Of a DNA stretch of 64,000 bases, positions 23,145 through 34,126 are shown piece after piece. The stretch comes from Powellomyces hirtus. Taxonomy: Eukaryota; Chytridiomycota; Chytridiomycetes; Spizellomycetales; Powellomycetaceae. Below the pieces are notes generated by a model. It had not been told where the DNA came from. It searched no databases and saw nothing but the letters and a program-made list of their open reading frames with translations. Each line of letters opens with the position of its first letter. Positions within the stretch are counted from its first letter, which is position 1. Location of the stretch: positions 1,426,001 to 1,490,000 of the forward strand of contig JAHLKG010000002.1 of the NCBI GenBank assembly GCA_025526995.1, in the 5' to 3' direction. A program made the position numbers and the translations under genes.

Positions 23145-23468
23145 CCAGTCAATTGCACACAGTGTATTTGCGCCTGATTTCATGTATTTACATGTACCAA
23201 ATAGAGCATCATTGCTAATGTCCTCACGCCGAACTAAACCCCTTCACACAATTTTTGCCACAAGCCTGATTTTACTGCGCTACGGTAAAGCATGGTCCTG
23301 TTTAGGTGCAGAGAAAACAAATCCTAGCTCGCGCAATGACTGTTGAGGTTCAGACGCGTCTTACCAATATGATTATAGATGTAGCAGTCGCGTAACTAAG
23401 CCACCGTTGTCGAGAAGGAAAGACGGGCCGACATCCGATCATTTTGTTGCATATACTGTCACATGTTT
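23145..23468. other. Convergent intergenic region
   Basis: About 320 bases between the 3' ends of NUP93 and the metallopeptidase gene. I see no gene or repeat in it. Confidence 0.5.
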
Positions 23469-24849
23469 TCAAGCGCAAAGAAAGTACAGTCTTATGACCA
23501 AATATGTCAAACACACCGCAATAATGCATGTAGAACTAATGCTACATTGCTCTTTGCGAATCCCCAATGCAGGAAGCGCTCCAGCTTCCGACTCTGAATG
23601 AGCGAAATTCTTCATTTGTCGTGCCTTCTTCGCGTCTCGAGGCGTTGCTTCGTTCGCAGTGATGCGTTGACCATCCAACTTTCGTACAATCTTCTCGAGG
23701 GCGTAGATTGCTTTCGTATGAAACATGTTCTCGGGCCAATGGGCCATCTCGACCAAAGGATGTTCCAATGATAATTCCATGCACATGTAGAGGCCCAAAC
23801 CATACCCGCACCTCCAGGGCAAATCGTCTCTGATCTTTTCACCTCCGTAACGAAACCATCGACCATTGACCTCATCCAACATGTCGCGTTCGATAATCTT
23901 CAAATACTCGACCGCCAAGAAGCGTATATCTTCAGGCTTCAGCAGTCCTAACGCTGCGTCCAGCAGAACAGTTCCTCTACTGGCAGTAGGATACATGACC
24001 CAAGAAGCGTACGTCGCGAGTCCTTCCAGCCATAACGGACGAGACATTTTTGCCGATCTGGGTGGCGGGAGTGTGACGATGGAGCATTGATACAAATGGA
24101 AGAACTCATGGGCGGACAGAACCGGAAACTCAAAGATTTCCAGAGTCTCATCGCTGCAAACAATGGTATCGAATCCAAACGCTAACATGTTTTCGCCGTT
24201 CGGTCCGACTTGTCCGTCCTCCCCACATTTTCCGTCAAACCTCCCCGCGTTCACTGTGGCAAAGATCAGTCCTTGCGGAACAAAGTCAGGGAAGTAGGCC
24301 GCAAATTTCACAGAATGGGTTTTCAACAGTGCTTCAAACGAGGCGAGCCGGTCTTGGATCCTGGCGTACACGTCTGGTAGGAGAATCAGAGGAATCCACT
24401 GCGCCAGCGCAGTAGGCTTTTTTGGGTTTTTGCCGTCCGGGTACATGGACTCTTCCCAGACCATGTGCGAATAAAAATGTTTCCAGGCGGGATCTGCGTT
24501 CTCGATAATACTGTTCCATAGTGATATCTGTACATCGAGAGGCTTCCCGGAAGCCGCTGAACGGAATGCCGCCAGGTTGTCGGCAACATTGTAGACCTGC
24601 ATGGGGTCACTTATGCGCGACTTAAAAGTGCTGTACGTATCGTGCAGCGCAGCGCCAATGTCCCGCGAGCGCCGAAACGGCGAAGACAAGACTGATAGAT
24701 GAGAAGGTAGGTTGACTTGACACCGTACCTATGCTCATACATGTACCTACGGTACCTAACGATGAATCCAGCAGGTACTGTAGCGCCATGACGCCGCACG
24801 TGACCGGAGCGCCTAGCTGAACGAGACGCTCAATTGTGCGAGTGGACAT
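23469..24849 (-). CDS. Putative zinc metallopeptidase (HExxH...E, gluzincin-like)
   Basis: Exon 1 starts at 24849 with MSTRTIERLVQLGAPVTCG. An intron of about 65 bases (GTACCG...ATCAG) joins LLDSSL in frame to VLSSPFRRSRDIGAAL. The protein is about 437 residues. It contains LSAHEFFHLYQ near residue 225, and LWLEGLATYASW about 24 residues later. That matches HExxH plus a downstream Glu, the zinc ligands of gluzincins and of the predicted protease family DUF2268. The substrate is unknown. The last 24 or so residues are strongly hydrophobic (CIIAVCLTYLVIRLYFLCA), which could be a tail anchor, although this end lies at a stop and a further intron cannot be excluded. Assignment rests on the motif and spacing, not on full-length family recognition. 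Confidence 0.7.
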
Positions 24850-25629
24850 GATGCAGGGGTAGGATCGTTACCGCAACGAATGCCATGGAGATGTCATTCG
24901 ATAAATGCTGTACATTAGTATTCCGGATCCCTATGCGTTTACAGTCTCAGAACTGTTGAAGATTGCATCTTTTTGAGCACATACTGGTATCAACCTCAAA
25001 TCTCAATCCCAATCTTAACCCTCAATCTCAACCTCAATCTCAACCTCATTCATCGTTCCCAGAGACACTACGCCTGTTCCGCACCGAAAGGTAACGGAGG
25101 GGGAAGAAGAAGCGTTGTCACTCCGCGTAATGGCGCTGGCAGTGCCGTGTCTTCGAGTTTCGTCGTTGCTGAAACCTCATTGCACTACGCCCGTCCCGCA
25201 CCGAAAGGTGACGGAGGGGGAAGAAGAAGCGTTGTCACTCCGCGTGATGGCGCTGGCAGTGCCGTGTACATGAGCTGCTTAGGCTTCTATTGGCCGTGGT
25301 CATATCTGCGGTTCTCGTCCGGATATGATTCCCAAGTTCCAAGCCATACATACACAAAAGTATTCAATGTACAATTCTTATATGGGCAGGGAGGCAAATA
25401 CTATCCATGTTGGAATGCAGTACTAGATATGATCAAAAAGAACGCTCCTTCAGAATAAATGAGTATAGTGAGTACAGTAAGGTGCTAGTGATAGCAGATA
25501 TTGTGAAAGCGTAATTCCAAAAAATGACAAGACTGCCAATGCATGGGCAACAGCACATAGTCGGTTTAGAAACCATCATTTGCTGAAACAAATCAGACTC
25601 CTCAGTTTCGAGTGTTTAAAAACAACCAT
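24850..25629. other. Intergenic region with internal duplication
   Basis: No supported gene. The plus strand is open from about 24973 to 25458 without an ATG near its start. It encodes a low-complexity NLNLNL run from CTCAAT/CTCAAC repeats (25010-25048), then the duplicated 85-base block described separately. A non-repetitive tail (YGQGGKYYPCWNAVLDMIKK) follows, ending at a TAA. If a gene exists, its 5' exon is not visible to me. Confidence 0.4.
25066..25267 (+). repeat. 85-base direct duplication, 117 bases apart
   Basis: Copy 1 spans 25066-25150 and copy 2 spans 25183-25267. They differ at only four positions, all transitions, with T or A in copy 1 and C or G in copy 2. The 117-base offset is a multiple of three, so the encoded motif GGGRRSVVTP is kept in frame in both copies. 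Confidence 0.85.
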
Positions 25630-26959
25630 TTACTGAAACACACCAGTCCCAAGTTCCCAATCATCAATCAAAATGTCCAAATGGCGCTGCGGGAGCTGCA
25701 CCTGGCGGGGCGGAGGGAGTTTCGGCACGGTCTTGCCGGCCACATCAGGGTGCGGAGTAGGAAGAAGCTTTGACTTTCTTCTAGGAGCTTTCCCAGCGGC
25801 ATACGGCTCGTGACGGACTGTGGACCGCTTACGTTCGCGCGGCTTGACCGGCTGGTGCATCTGGGCGAGGTTCAGCTTCCAGAACCCGCCTCGACCAGGG
25901 TTGTCTGAATGACGAGCTTCATGTGTGAAGAGAGTTTTGTTGAGGCTCAAATTGTGTCGAACAGAGTTCTGGAAAGATAAACTAGGTGTTAGTCATATCA
26001 CGATCGATCGATCAGGTTATGTAAGGCATTCACTTGATGCTTACCTTCCAATCGGTGCTTGCGGTCGTAAAGTATGGGAACTTCTCAATCAGCCACGCGT
26101 AGATCTCTGCCAAGGTCATGTGTCCGGTAGGGTGTGTTCCGAGCGCACATTGGAGCATCTCGCAGTAAGTGTACGAGGGTTTGCCAGGCATACCAAACTC
26201 CAAATGCGGGATATTAATGACATCTGTGCTTGGAACGTTTGCGGAAGTGGGTGTCGGGGGAATACCGGGTATGAGCGCGTTCGGGGTCGGAGGGTATGCG
26301 TATGGACTGATCGCTGATGTAGGCGCAGGAGTACTCGGGAAGTTGTAGGGGACATATGGGCCTCCTCCCAGCGACGATGGAATGACAGTAGACAGATTGC
26401 TGGAACCGATGGGACTCGGAGACGGAAAGTTATAAGGATCCAGGGCGCTTCCGATGTTGGATGACAGCAAAGAGGTGGAGAAGCTCGTCTGTTGCGGATT
26501 GATGTATGGTCCTGTAGGATAGTTATTGTACCCTATCTGTTGAGGGGAGTAGAAGCCAACGCGGTCCAGTGGGGTTCTAGGGGTGACCGGCAGCGCGGGG
26601 ATGAATTTGTTGACTTTTGTAATGATCCGGTGACTCAGGGACTTCCCTAGTGGAGGGACTTGCAAAGATGTTGTTGGTGCTTTTGAGCTGTAGGTGTATG
26701 CCGGCTCCTTGGTGGGATTGTTGGCATAAGTGGGCGTGGCAGGCGACGGAGTGAAGGTTCCCCAATTGTTCGGGGTAGTGGGACTATCCCACGCTGACCA
26801 CTCGCCGATATTAGTGTCGACACTGCCGAACAGGGAGATTTCATCAATGTTGGCGGGGTTCTGCGAACTTCCTGCTGCGTCCGCCGGCGAGGACCGCAAG
26901 ATCATAGATGGCGGCGTGAGATCATATTCCGTGTCAAACAATTGTTGAAAGGTGGTCAT
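25630..26959 (-). CDS. Forkhead-box transcription factor
   Basis: A nuclear DNA-binding regulator. The start MTTFQQLFDTEYDLTPP at 26959 follows a poly-T/A tract. The first 270 or so residues are Pro/Ser/Thr/Asn-rich and low in complexity, probably activation or regulatory sequence. The winged-helix domain lies at the end of exon 1 and the start of exon 2: KPSYTYCEMLQCAL, TLAEIYAWLIEKFPYF, then DWK spliced across a 76-base intron (25969-26044) to NSVRHNLSLNKTLF. Recognition helix 3 (NSVRHNLSLN) is fully conserved. GRGGFWKLNL closes the domain. A basic tail (VKPRERKRSTVRH; PRRKSKLL) may act as a nuclear localisation signal. I cannot assign it to a named fungal forkhead such as Fkh, Fhl1 or Hcm1; no FHA domain is visible. 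Confidence 0.9.
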
Positions 26960-27665
26960 TTTTTTTTCTTCGTTGTTGACAGCGGATGATCCTTCGCAAA
27001 AAAAGTTGTTTTTGTTGCTGTTTTTGTGAATGGTAATGAATAAGATGGGAGCGGAGAAACGAGGATGGGGAAGAGGGTGGAGACTGTTTATATGGACGCA
27101 AACAAAGCGAAGCGGGAGACTACAAATGACCAGGCTTGTGCGCGGGGGTGGGCTCCAGAGACCCAGAAGCCCAGCGACCATGTGGTCGCTCATGCGCTCC
27201 GGTCATCCATGTAGCCAAAGATAGACATTTCAGCCTCATTACGTGCGTTCTTAATCACCGGGCCAGGATAGTAGGTGCAAAACCCGCCAAACAATCGCAA
27301 TTCAAACTCTGGGGGAGAAGGCGCAGAACGCCAAGTGGCCATTCAAGCTATTTTGGGCGCTCGTTCTCATCCATGGTTTAGTTCCAGGACCTTCCTCAGG
27401 GAACCATGGTTATCGGCGCATGGACGTTCGCAATCGGGATAACAGCCGAAGCCTGGGAAGGTTACGCAGAACGCTACTACATGTGCATATTCTGTCATTG
27501 ATCAAATTGTTGAGGCTGGCGCTCAATGTTACGACACCCGTCAATCGCAACCGAGCGGAGTTTGGCGTGGCTTCGACAAGTGCTGACATCATACATGATC
27601 GCGCCAGTTTCGGACAGCACGCCATGACTCCTTCCGCCCTGTAGAGATCATTCGTTTAAAGCAAT
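26960..27665. other. Divergent intergenic region (forkhead / 5'-nucleotidase)
   Basis: About 700 bases that must hold both promoters. The forkhead-proximal 70 bases are rich in T and A runs. Short open frames around 27420-27644 carry no recognisable family. Confidence 0.4.
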
Positions 27666-29017
27666 ATGACAAGCACAATGATGACAACCAATGTCAGTCC
27701 CAGCCCCGACAGCGACACCGAAGACATGGAGAGGCCAAGTGCGGACTCAATTATGAGATACATCGCGAATCCGGAGAACTCTATCTACGTGAAGGATTCG
27801 GTCCGGGTCACCGAAAAGCTGACGAGCATCATTGCCGACGGCAAGGATTCCCTGCACATAATAAGTGGTAAGGACAGCAAGGGTCGCTCAAGTAGAGGTT
27901 TTCGTTTTGGCATCTTCGCTCATATACTTGGTTCACCCCTTTCAGACTTCGACATGACCATTAGCAAGTGAGTGTTATTTGTGCGCAGCGGTGCTTTGTT
28001 CCGCGCCTAACTCGCAGACTCTCTCAGGTACTGGGTCAATGGAGAGCGGAATATTGGCTCGCATAGAGTGCTTGCTTTGAGCAGCCGCGTGACTGAGGAG
28101 GTGAGCTTGCAGTTGTACTTGTTGCTGCATGTTCAGGTAGCAAATGCTGATAGTGTGCGACGTTTGTAGTTTACCGAAAAGACAACTGCGATATACAAAA
28201 AATACTATCCAATAGAAATCTCACAGACGGTGCCATACGCCGAGAAAGTGAAAGCGATGGTCGAGTGGTGGTGTACGTACCACTGCGTGTAAAGGAAGCG
28301 CGGAACACGGGGAGCTAATCGCCTCCCGGCCAACAGCAACGGCGCATGAAATGATTCTGGAGCTGAAACTCACCAAGGAAGAGTTGAACTCAATGGCAGA
28401 CGAAGTGGATGTAGTGCTGCGGGACGGTGTTGTGGAGCTGGTGGCGATGTCGGAAGAGCTGGGGATACCGCTTCTGGTGTTCTCTGCCGGTCTTGGAGGT
28501 GAGTACTGCAACTATCGGTTGGAAGTGATACTTTAAGCCTAAGTGTATCTCGTTCCATGCTGCAATTAGATGTGATAGAAGCCATTCTGCGGAAACAGAA
28601 CCTGCTAAAGTCCAATGTGGAGATCGTATCGAACAAGTTGCATTTCGGCCCAGATAAGATCGCGGATAGGTTCATGGGGAAGATAATACACACGTTCAAC
28701 AAGGACGAGGCAGTTGTGGAAGGACCATATGCCAAGATGATCGAAGGACGGGCAAATGTGGTAAGCATCGTTTGTTGGCTCCTGGAGAGGCACCGAAGCC
28801 AAGCTTATCGACCCTTTCTCAGATCCTGATGGGCGACTCCTTGGGTGATCTACGAATGGGCCAAGGGCTGAAACATGACACTCAACTCACAATCGGCTTC
28901 CTAAATCACGACCAGGAGCTTCTGATAGAGCAGTATTCGGAGGCGTTCGACATTGTTGTGTTGGACGACGCTTCAATGGACATATGTAACTTGATTTTGG
29001 AGGCGGTTTCAAAGTAA
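27666..29017 (+). CDS. Pyrimidine 5'-nucleotidase, UMPH-1/NT5C3 family
   Basis: A HAD-superfamily cytosolic enzyme that removes the 5'-phosphate from UMP, CMP or related nucleotides (7-methyl-GMP in the NT5C3B branch). The N-terminus is variable (MTSTMMTTNVSPSPDSDTE). After it come VRVTEKLTSIIADGKDSLHI and, across an intron, DFDMTISKYWVNGER. DFDMT is the HAD motif I DxDxT with both catalytic aspartates. The cap region includes SSRVTEEFTEKTTAIYKKYY. LLVFSAGLGD provides the Ser of motif II, and FGPDKIADRF the family motif. ILMGDSLGDLRM carries the motif IV aspartates. It ends LILEAVSK. Five or six introns are required and all frames join. Length is typical of the family (about 300-330 residues). 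Confidence 0.92.
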
Positions 29018-29102
29018 ATTCGTGAACGCCTTGAAACATTTTGGCAAGTTGGGGGTTTACGGAGTATATTTCCAAAGGGGGGGAAAAACGAAGTGAAAAT
29101 GG

Positions 29103-30413
29103 CTAGAACATGACGTCCGGGTCTTGCTCGTATTCATTGAGCAAGTTTGTAGGTTGTGCCTCTTCTGAAGCAGCCCCGAAACCTAAGGGGTAGGAGAGGT
29201 TATGTATGAGCACGAGTCAAAATAGCTCTCGGAAAGCATGTGTATACCTTGATTCTTCTCGCGAGCTGCCGTCTCAAGAGCCAACTTGTCCTTCTTCTTC
29301 CCTTGAACCTTTTTCAATCTTTGGGGACCATGTGATTAGGCGGCGGGCCAAAGGTGATGATGACGCTGGCCGTCAGTACCTGTAAAATTCTTCTCTGTCA
29401 GCCTCGTCCAATTCTGACCCAATGAACTTTATGGTGTTCTCTATTTTGGGAATGATGACATGCTCAATCGCGTTCACACGTCGGTTGGTCACTTTGATCA
29501 CCTCGTCCAGGATGACGAACGCCGTCTATTACCAGGCTACGGTCAGTTTCCGAGACGTAAAGTATACTGTGACTGCTGATTGCCATGCGTACTTGCAAAG
29601 ATGCCAGTTCCACCAGTACTTCAATAGCCTTCTTGTACGTCTCCTTGCATTTTTGGATCTGCGCTCCTCCTCGCCCCAGTCCCGTCAGTTCCGCAGCTTG
29701 GTGGCGGCCATGCATCCAGGTCAGCGAGTTGAATTCGCATTGACCGCGAAATACGGCAATGACGTACCATTTGATCCATCCACATACATTTCAAACGCAG
29801 GCAGTTGCACACCGGACACGTTCTCAGATTTCGCACGTACTTTCAGCTGGGCCGACTTTACGCCTTCTCGGACCTGGTATCTGCATAAAGGCTCAGCGGA
29901 CCATTCCCAAATCTCAATTCGAGTCTCCCGTCATCACGCACCCAATGTCTCCGGTGGTGTACATGACTTCGGCATATGAGAAATTCGCGACCTGCATGAT
30001 TTTGCCCATCTTCCTCTTGGCCTACCCATCGAGAAGGGACAACCAGTCAGCAGAAATATTCGCAATTGATGAGGTCCCAGTCTCCGATGGCTGACAGGAT
30101 ACTATTCGTCCGTCTTTGCACTAGTGCCATTCTAACTCCTTATGCTCTCCACCGTTCCGCCGCTGTACTCAAAATGTCCCACCTCGTCAATTTTCTTCAC
30201 AATATCTCTGAAACGCCTCGTCAGCGCCTCACTTTTCCTCTTCAGCAGCGAGTGTCCCGTCTGCGCTCCCTTGAGTCGATTCTTCATCGTAGTCAGAGCC
30301 CTGGCGGAGTATACTTGTTGAGATGGCGTTTCCCGGCATGACAAGACAAACATCCCCGAGCCCACTTACATCCGCGTGGGGAAGATGGCAAATCTAGGAC
30401 CTGCACCACTCAT
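29103..30413 (-). CDS. VMA8: V-type proton ATPase subunit D (Vma8)
   Basis: Central-stalk (rotor) subunit of the V1 sector, which couples ATP hydrolysis to proton pumping into vacuoles and endosomes. Exon 1 is tiny: [14 protein letters not shown] at 30413. It joins [20 protein letters not shown] and [20 protein letters not shown]. Further exons give [78 protein letters not shown] and the [12 protein letters not shown] tail. The last exon ends [11 protein letters not shown] with TAG at 29103. The order and spacing match yeast Vma8 and human ATP6V1D along the whole length, about 250 residues. It converges on the nucleotidase gene with only 85 bases between stop codons. Confidence 0.93.
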
Positions 30414-30729
30414 GGCTTATGGGTTATCCTTGGTGAGTTATTGTGAAGTTGACTATAGTACGGTTGGTCGTTGCGTCCAATGGGGTTGTTCTGCGATTTT
30501 CAGCCTCCAGTTTGCCTGTATTTGCCAGTGCCGTCATGCACGCTGCGCGCGCCAGAGTGAGTGCAGGACGTGAGACTGCGGCCTAGATTCAGGCAGGTTG
30601 AAAATGGGAAAAGGGTCATGGCGCGCCTGCCCTCGGTTAACTTGTCAGAATGCGAGAGATCGTCAAGTCGGAGCCGCCCGAACGCTAGAATCATTGTATT
30701 AGGAAGCTCGGGAAATAGGAGTTGCTGCT
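30414..30729. promoter_or_regulatory. Bidirectional promoter, V-ATPase D / Ssl1
   Basis: The 316 bases between two divergent start codons must contain both promoters and 5' leaders. I see no clear TATA element or repeated motif. Confidence 0.4.
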
Positions 30730-32395
30730 ATGGCGGCCACTAGCAAACCCAAGTCGAAGGCCGGGAAGAACGGCCCGGCTATCAACATTGACGATGACGA
30801 AGGGCATGGGTTGATGGGAGCGTCTGGGCAAGGATACTCGTGGGAAGAGGAATACAAGCGAAGTTGGGATATATTGCAAGAAGATGAGCAGGGCTCCCTC
30901 CTTGGGGTCGTTAACTCGATTCAGCAGCAGATGAAGCGGAGAAGGTAAAGGAAACCGCGGGCTGGTCAACGCGGGGTGTTAAACTGACGTCCGCGTTGTT
31001 CGGAAAAGACTGAATAAGGATACTCAAGTCATACAACGAGGCATCATTCGTCATATGTACATGGTCATTGACATTTCCCGAGCAATGGCGGAACTCGATC
31101 TCAAACCGTCGCGTATCGAATGCACACTGAACCTGGCCGAGCAGTTCATTGGAGAGTTTTTCGATCAGAACCCTTTGAGTCAACTGGGCGTCATCATTAC
31201 CAGAGATTCGCTTGCTGAAAAGCTTACTGAGCTCACTGGTGAGTATTTATCTACCATGTCGGATCTTCTGCAATGCACGAATACCCAGCTAAAAGCCGCT
31301 TTGCATTGAAGGCAATCCAAATGATCACATCAACGCGTTGAAAAAGCGAATAAATCGTGAACCGAGGGGAGATCCATCGTTGCAAAACGCGTTGAATCTG
31401 GCGCGTACATCTCTATCGTATGTATATGACGAGATCATGGTAGGCCAATGGGCGTTGTATTGGATGATGGGGGACAATCCAGTGCTATGCAAGGCTGCGT
31501 CAGGAATTTTTGACAGAATGCACTTTTTCTTTTTGGTAGCCATGTTCCTTCTCATGCATCCAGAGAGATCCTCGTGCTGTTCGCATCCTTGACCACCTGC
31601 GACCCTGATAACATTATGAATACAGTTGATGCTTTGAAACGCAACGACATCCGGGTGTCTGTCATTGGGCTGTCGGCTGAAGTTCAAGTATGCAAGACCA
31701 TTTGCAAGGAGACCAAAGGTAAGCAGGTGTGGCGTACAACGATGACGTTCTGGGTCGTTTCATTGAGCGAATGTAAATCCCTTATAGGGGCATACAATGT
31801 GGTCATGAATGAGGGACATTTCAAAGAACTCCTTTTCGACAAGATCCCGCCACCTGCACTTGCCGCTGCCCAAAATACATCGAATCTCATAAGAATGGGA
31901 TTTCCAATCACCAAACTCTTCGAACTCCCGACGTTGTGCGCGTGGTAAGGGATTATCCGCTAGTACTCTGGCATTCAACCACTGATCTTCCCATCATCTA
32001 GTCATCACAAACCGATACGGAAAGGCTATGCATGTCCCTGCTGTGCCTCCATCATATGCGATATACCTACCGATTGCCCAGTATGCTCTCTAACATTGGT
32101 CTCCAGTCCGCTTCTCGCCCGATCATATCATCATCTGTTCCCCGTCGAAAACTACAAAGAGCTCGTGGCCAGTGTCGACATCGAAATGGCAAAGCATTGC
32201 TTTGCATGTTTACTGGCCTTTGCTCCGTTGGCTCCATCCACGTCCATCACGCAACGAAAATCAAGTGGATCCTCCAACCCTGCTTTGCGGAGTGGGCGGT
32301 TTGAGTGCGGCAAATGCAAGGAGCAATTCTGCTGGGACTGCGATGTTTATGTGCATGATATTCTACATACGTGTCCGGGATGTGTCAATAGATGA
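30730..32395 (+). CDS. SSL1: TFIIH core subunit Ssl1 (GTF2H2/p44)
   Basis: A TFIIH core subunit that binds and stimulates the XPD/Rad3 helicase in nucleotide excision repair and transcription initiation. The N-terminus (MAATSKPKSKAGKNGPAIN) leads to YSWEEEYKRSWDILQEDEQG, characteristic of Ssl1. The vWA domain starts RHMYMVIDISRAMAELDLKP, in which DxSxxM replaces the classical MIDAS motif, and continues through QLGVIITRDSLAEKLTEL and a REILVLFASLTTCDP block. LIRMGFPITKL precedes the first zinc module (CACHHKPI...CPCC...CPVC). The C-terminal C4C4 module reads CFACL, CGKCKEQFCWDCD and CPGC, and ends VNR. About seven introns. The stop is only 32 bases from the stop of the convergent TLC gene. Confidence 0.93.
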
Positions 32396-32427
32396 CCTGA
32401 TCCATCGCACCCTGCCCAGAGTTCGTG

Positions 32428-33426
32428 TTATATGTGATGGATGGTTGACCGAGCGTTGAATCGTTTTAATGCTATGAGGACTAGTCTCGACCAGTAGAGA
32501 TTCAAGCCGCTGAAGGTCATGTAATTGACGGCCGTCAGGAACCAGACCATGAAAGGCAAGCGACGCAACTGAGTCCACAGAGACCCTGGGGCTTTAGCTT
32601 TTGGTGGTCGTATCAAGGCATTGGACGCAGCGGCGGAGATCGCCAGAGTGCTGTCGGGGCGCGTGAGGCGATTCTTGAGGTCGGTTGCGGCGTTCTGTTT
32701 CCGGACGACTTGCAGTGCATACACGAGTCCAGCCAGCCCAGCAGGAGCTCTGATGCAACAGAACAAAAGTGCTCTGACGAGGAGCCAGAATCCATAGACT
32801 TTGCCTTTATCTTTGCCAAATTTTTGCAGCACCCACAAGGCGTTGGTAGCGATGACGGTGATTTCGGTGGGCAGAAAGACGGCTGGGAAGAAACCCGCCA
32901 CGCGATAGTATCGCATGAATGCTGTCCCGGCGACGCCTAGCAAGTGATGTATCCAAGCGGAAGGGTGCTGGCCACCCACGTACACCATAACCGCGAGATC
33001 ATAGATTGTGTAGCCAATGTGTTGTGCAAGGATGTCATCAAACAGTTTTGGATACGGTGTTATGACATCGTGCTTCCATGGTCTGGATCGAATGTGGAGG
33101 TAGAAGGAGGGCAGCGCTGTGACAAGTGCGCTGATGGTGGAGGGAAACTTTTCGGCCAGGAAGACGAGGTCGCTGCGACTCAGCAGTGCTCCTTTCGGCA
33201 CGCGTTTCCTGATGACCAACGCGGCGAGCGCATGCAAAGCCGAGTAGAAGCCGAGGGACTTGAGAACGAGCGGGTCGACGATGGAAGCCAAGGCGTTGCG
33301 GTCGTCCGGTTGTGGCATGACGGTGGAGGATCGGCGTCGGCGGCGGCGGAGAAGGCGGTTGGTATGGGAGTGTGAAGGAAGGCGAGATCTTAGTCCAAAG
33401 GCAAGAACCCACAGCACACTGTCCAT
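32428..33426 (-). CDS. TLC-domain membrane protein (TLCD4/TMEM56-like)
   Basis: A single-exon protein of 332 residues with six or seven hydrophobic helices of the TRAM-LAG1-CLN8 (TLC) type, likely in the ER or Golgi. Related proteins affect membrane lipid or ceramide composition. Supporting residues are RPWKHDVITPYPKLFDDI, then GYTIYDLAVMVY and HPSAWIHHLLG, where the conserved D and HH positions of the TLC core fall. AFMRYYRVAGFFPAVFLPTE follows. Lag1 ceramide synthases have a Homeobox-like region and an HH...DD core that this protein lacks, so ceramide synthase activity is unlikely. An Arg-rich cytosolic stretch (LLRRRRRRSS) near residue 25 precedes a possible alternative start, MPQPDDRNALAS. 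A partial antisense-oriented paralogue lies about 0.7 kb away. Confidence 0.85.
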   Translation of the reverse strand: MDSVLWVLAFGLRSRLPSHSHTNRLLRRRRRRSSTVMPQPDDRNALASIVDPLVLKSLGFYSALHALAALVIRKRVPKGALLSRSDLVFLAEKFPSTISALVTALPSFYLHIRSRPWKHDVITPYPKLFDDILAQHIGYTIYDLAVMVYVGGQHPSAWIHHLLGVAGTAFMRYYRVAGFFPAVFLPTEITVIATNALWVLQKFGKDKGKVYGFWLLVRALLFCCIRAPAGLAGLVYALQVVRKQNAATDLKNRLTRPDSTLAISAAASNALIRPPKAKAPGSLWTQLRRLPFMVWFLTAVNYMTFSGLNLYWSRLVLIALKRFNARSTIHHI

Positions 33427-34126
33427 TTATGTATTGCGAAGGAGAAGACGGAAGGGAGGAGACGCATGTGAGGCGCAGTTGCCCGGCGAGTCAAGTCATT
33501 ATTTGATGGATTGACGCAGCGGAATGGAGGGATTACACGTGACGCATTTGCCACCATGCTATATGTATCATACAAACGAGGGCACTAGATCTAGAATTGC
33601 ACGTGACGTAAAGGCCACAGACTAATCTATCATACAAAACTCACTAGATCCTCTTTAAAGCCTTGGACTGACTGTCTGACTCGGATTAGACAAACTCACT
33701 CTTACAAGATCGCTTAAGCACAGGGCCACAGCTTTTATAGCACGATGTAACAGTCAGTCAGTCTGTCAGTCTGCCAAGCGCAAGGGCCCATCCCGCAAAA
33801 AGCAAACGCGCTCTTCAAGTGAAAAACCGACGCCTCGCGTGCCACAAATGCACGTCATTTCACTCTCTCTCTCTCCGTCTCGCTGACTCAGCTGCTGGGC
33901 CTTGGCCGCCGCCATTTTCGTCTGTAGTCTCTCTCGTAAGGTTGGATTCGTGTAAACATAAACCGATAACTACCCATTTGCAGAAGAGTACCGGTCGTTC
34001 TAACAACATCAACAACAACAACAACAACAGTCAGTCCCATCGACTGCCAACACCAACAGCACAGAGTCGGCAGAATCGCACTTCTCACGACAGCTACCCG
34101 GGACCCCTTCCTTCCAAGCCCAGTTC
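33427..34126. other. Divergent intergenic region (TLC / PI4P 5-kinase)
   Basis: About 700 bases. It contains the E-box direct repeat, CAGT/CTGT-rich runs (33666-33690 and 33749-33775) and, from 33819, an open frame. That frame ends in a low-complexity NNINNNNNNSQSHR stretch that could be a first exon of the kinase gene. Confidence 0.45.
33532..33650. repeat. Imperfect direct repeat carrying two CACGTGAC boxes
   Basis: Two copies of about 55-60 bases (33532-33591 and 33596-33650) share, in order, CACGTGACG, a GCCAC block, an ATCATACAAA block and CACTAGATC. CACGTGAC is an E-box variant bound by bHLH factors such as Cbf1 or USF in other fungi. It lies in the promoter interval between the TLC gene and PI4P 5-kinase. 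Confidence 0.6.

Noticed and set aside
24711..24800. GTACC/GGTAC palindromes near the start of the metallopeptidase gene as a regulatory site
   Set aside because: Most lie in the first intron, and similar short palindromes occur elsewhere (for example near 10785), so they are not distinctive.
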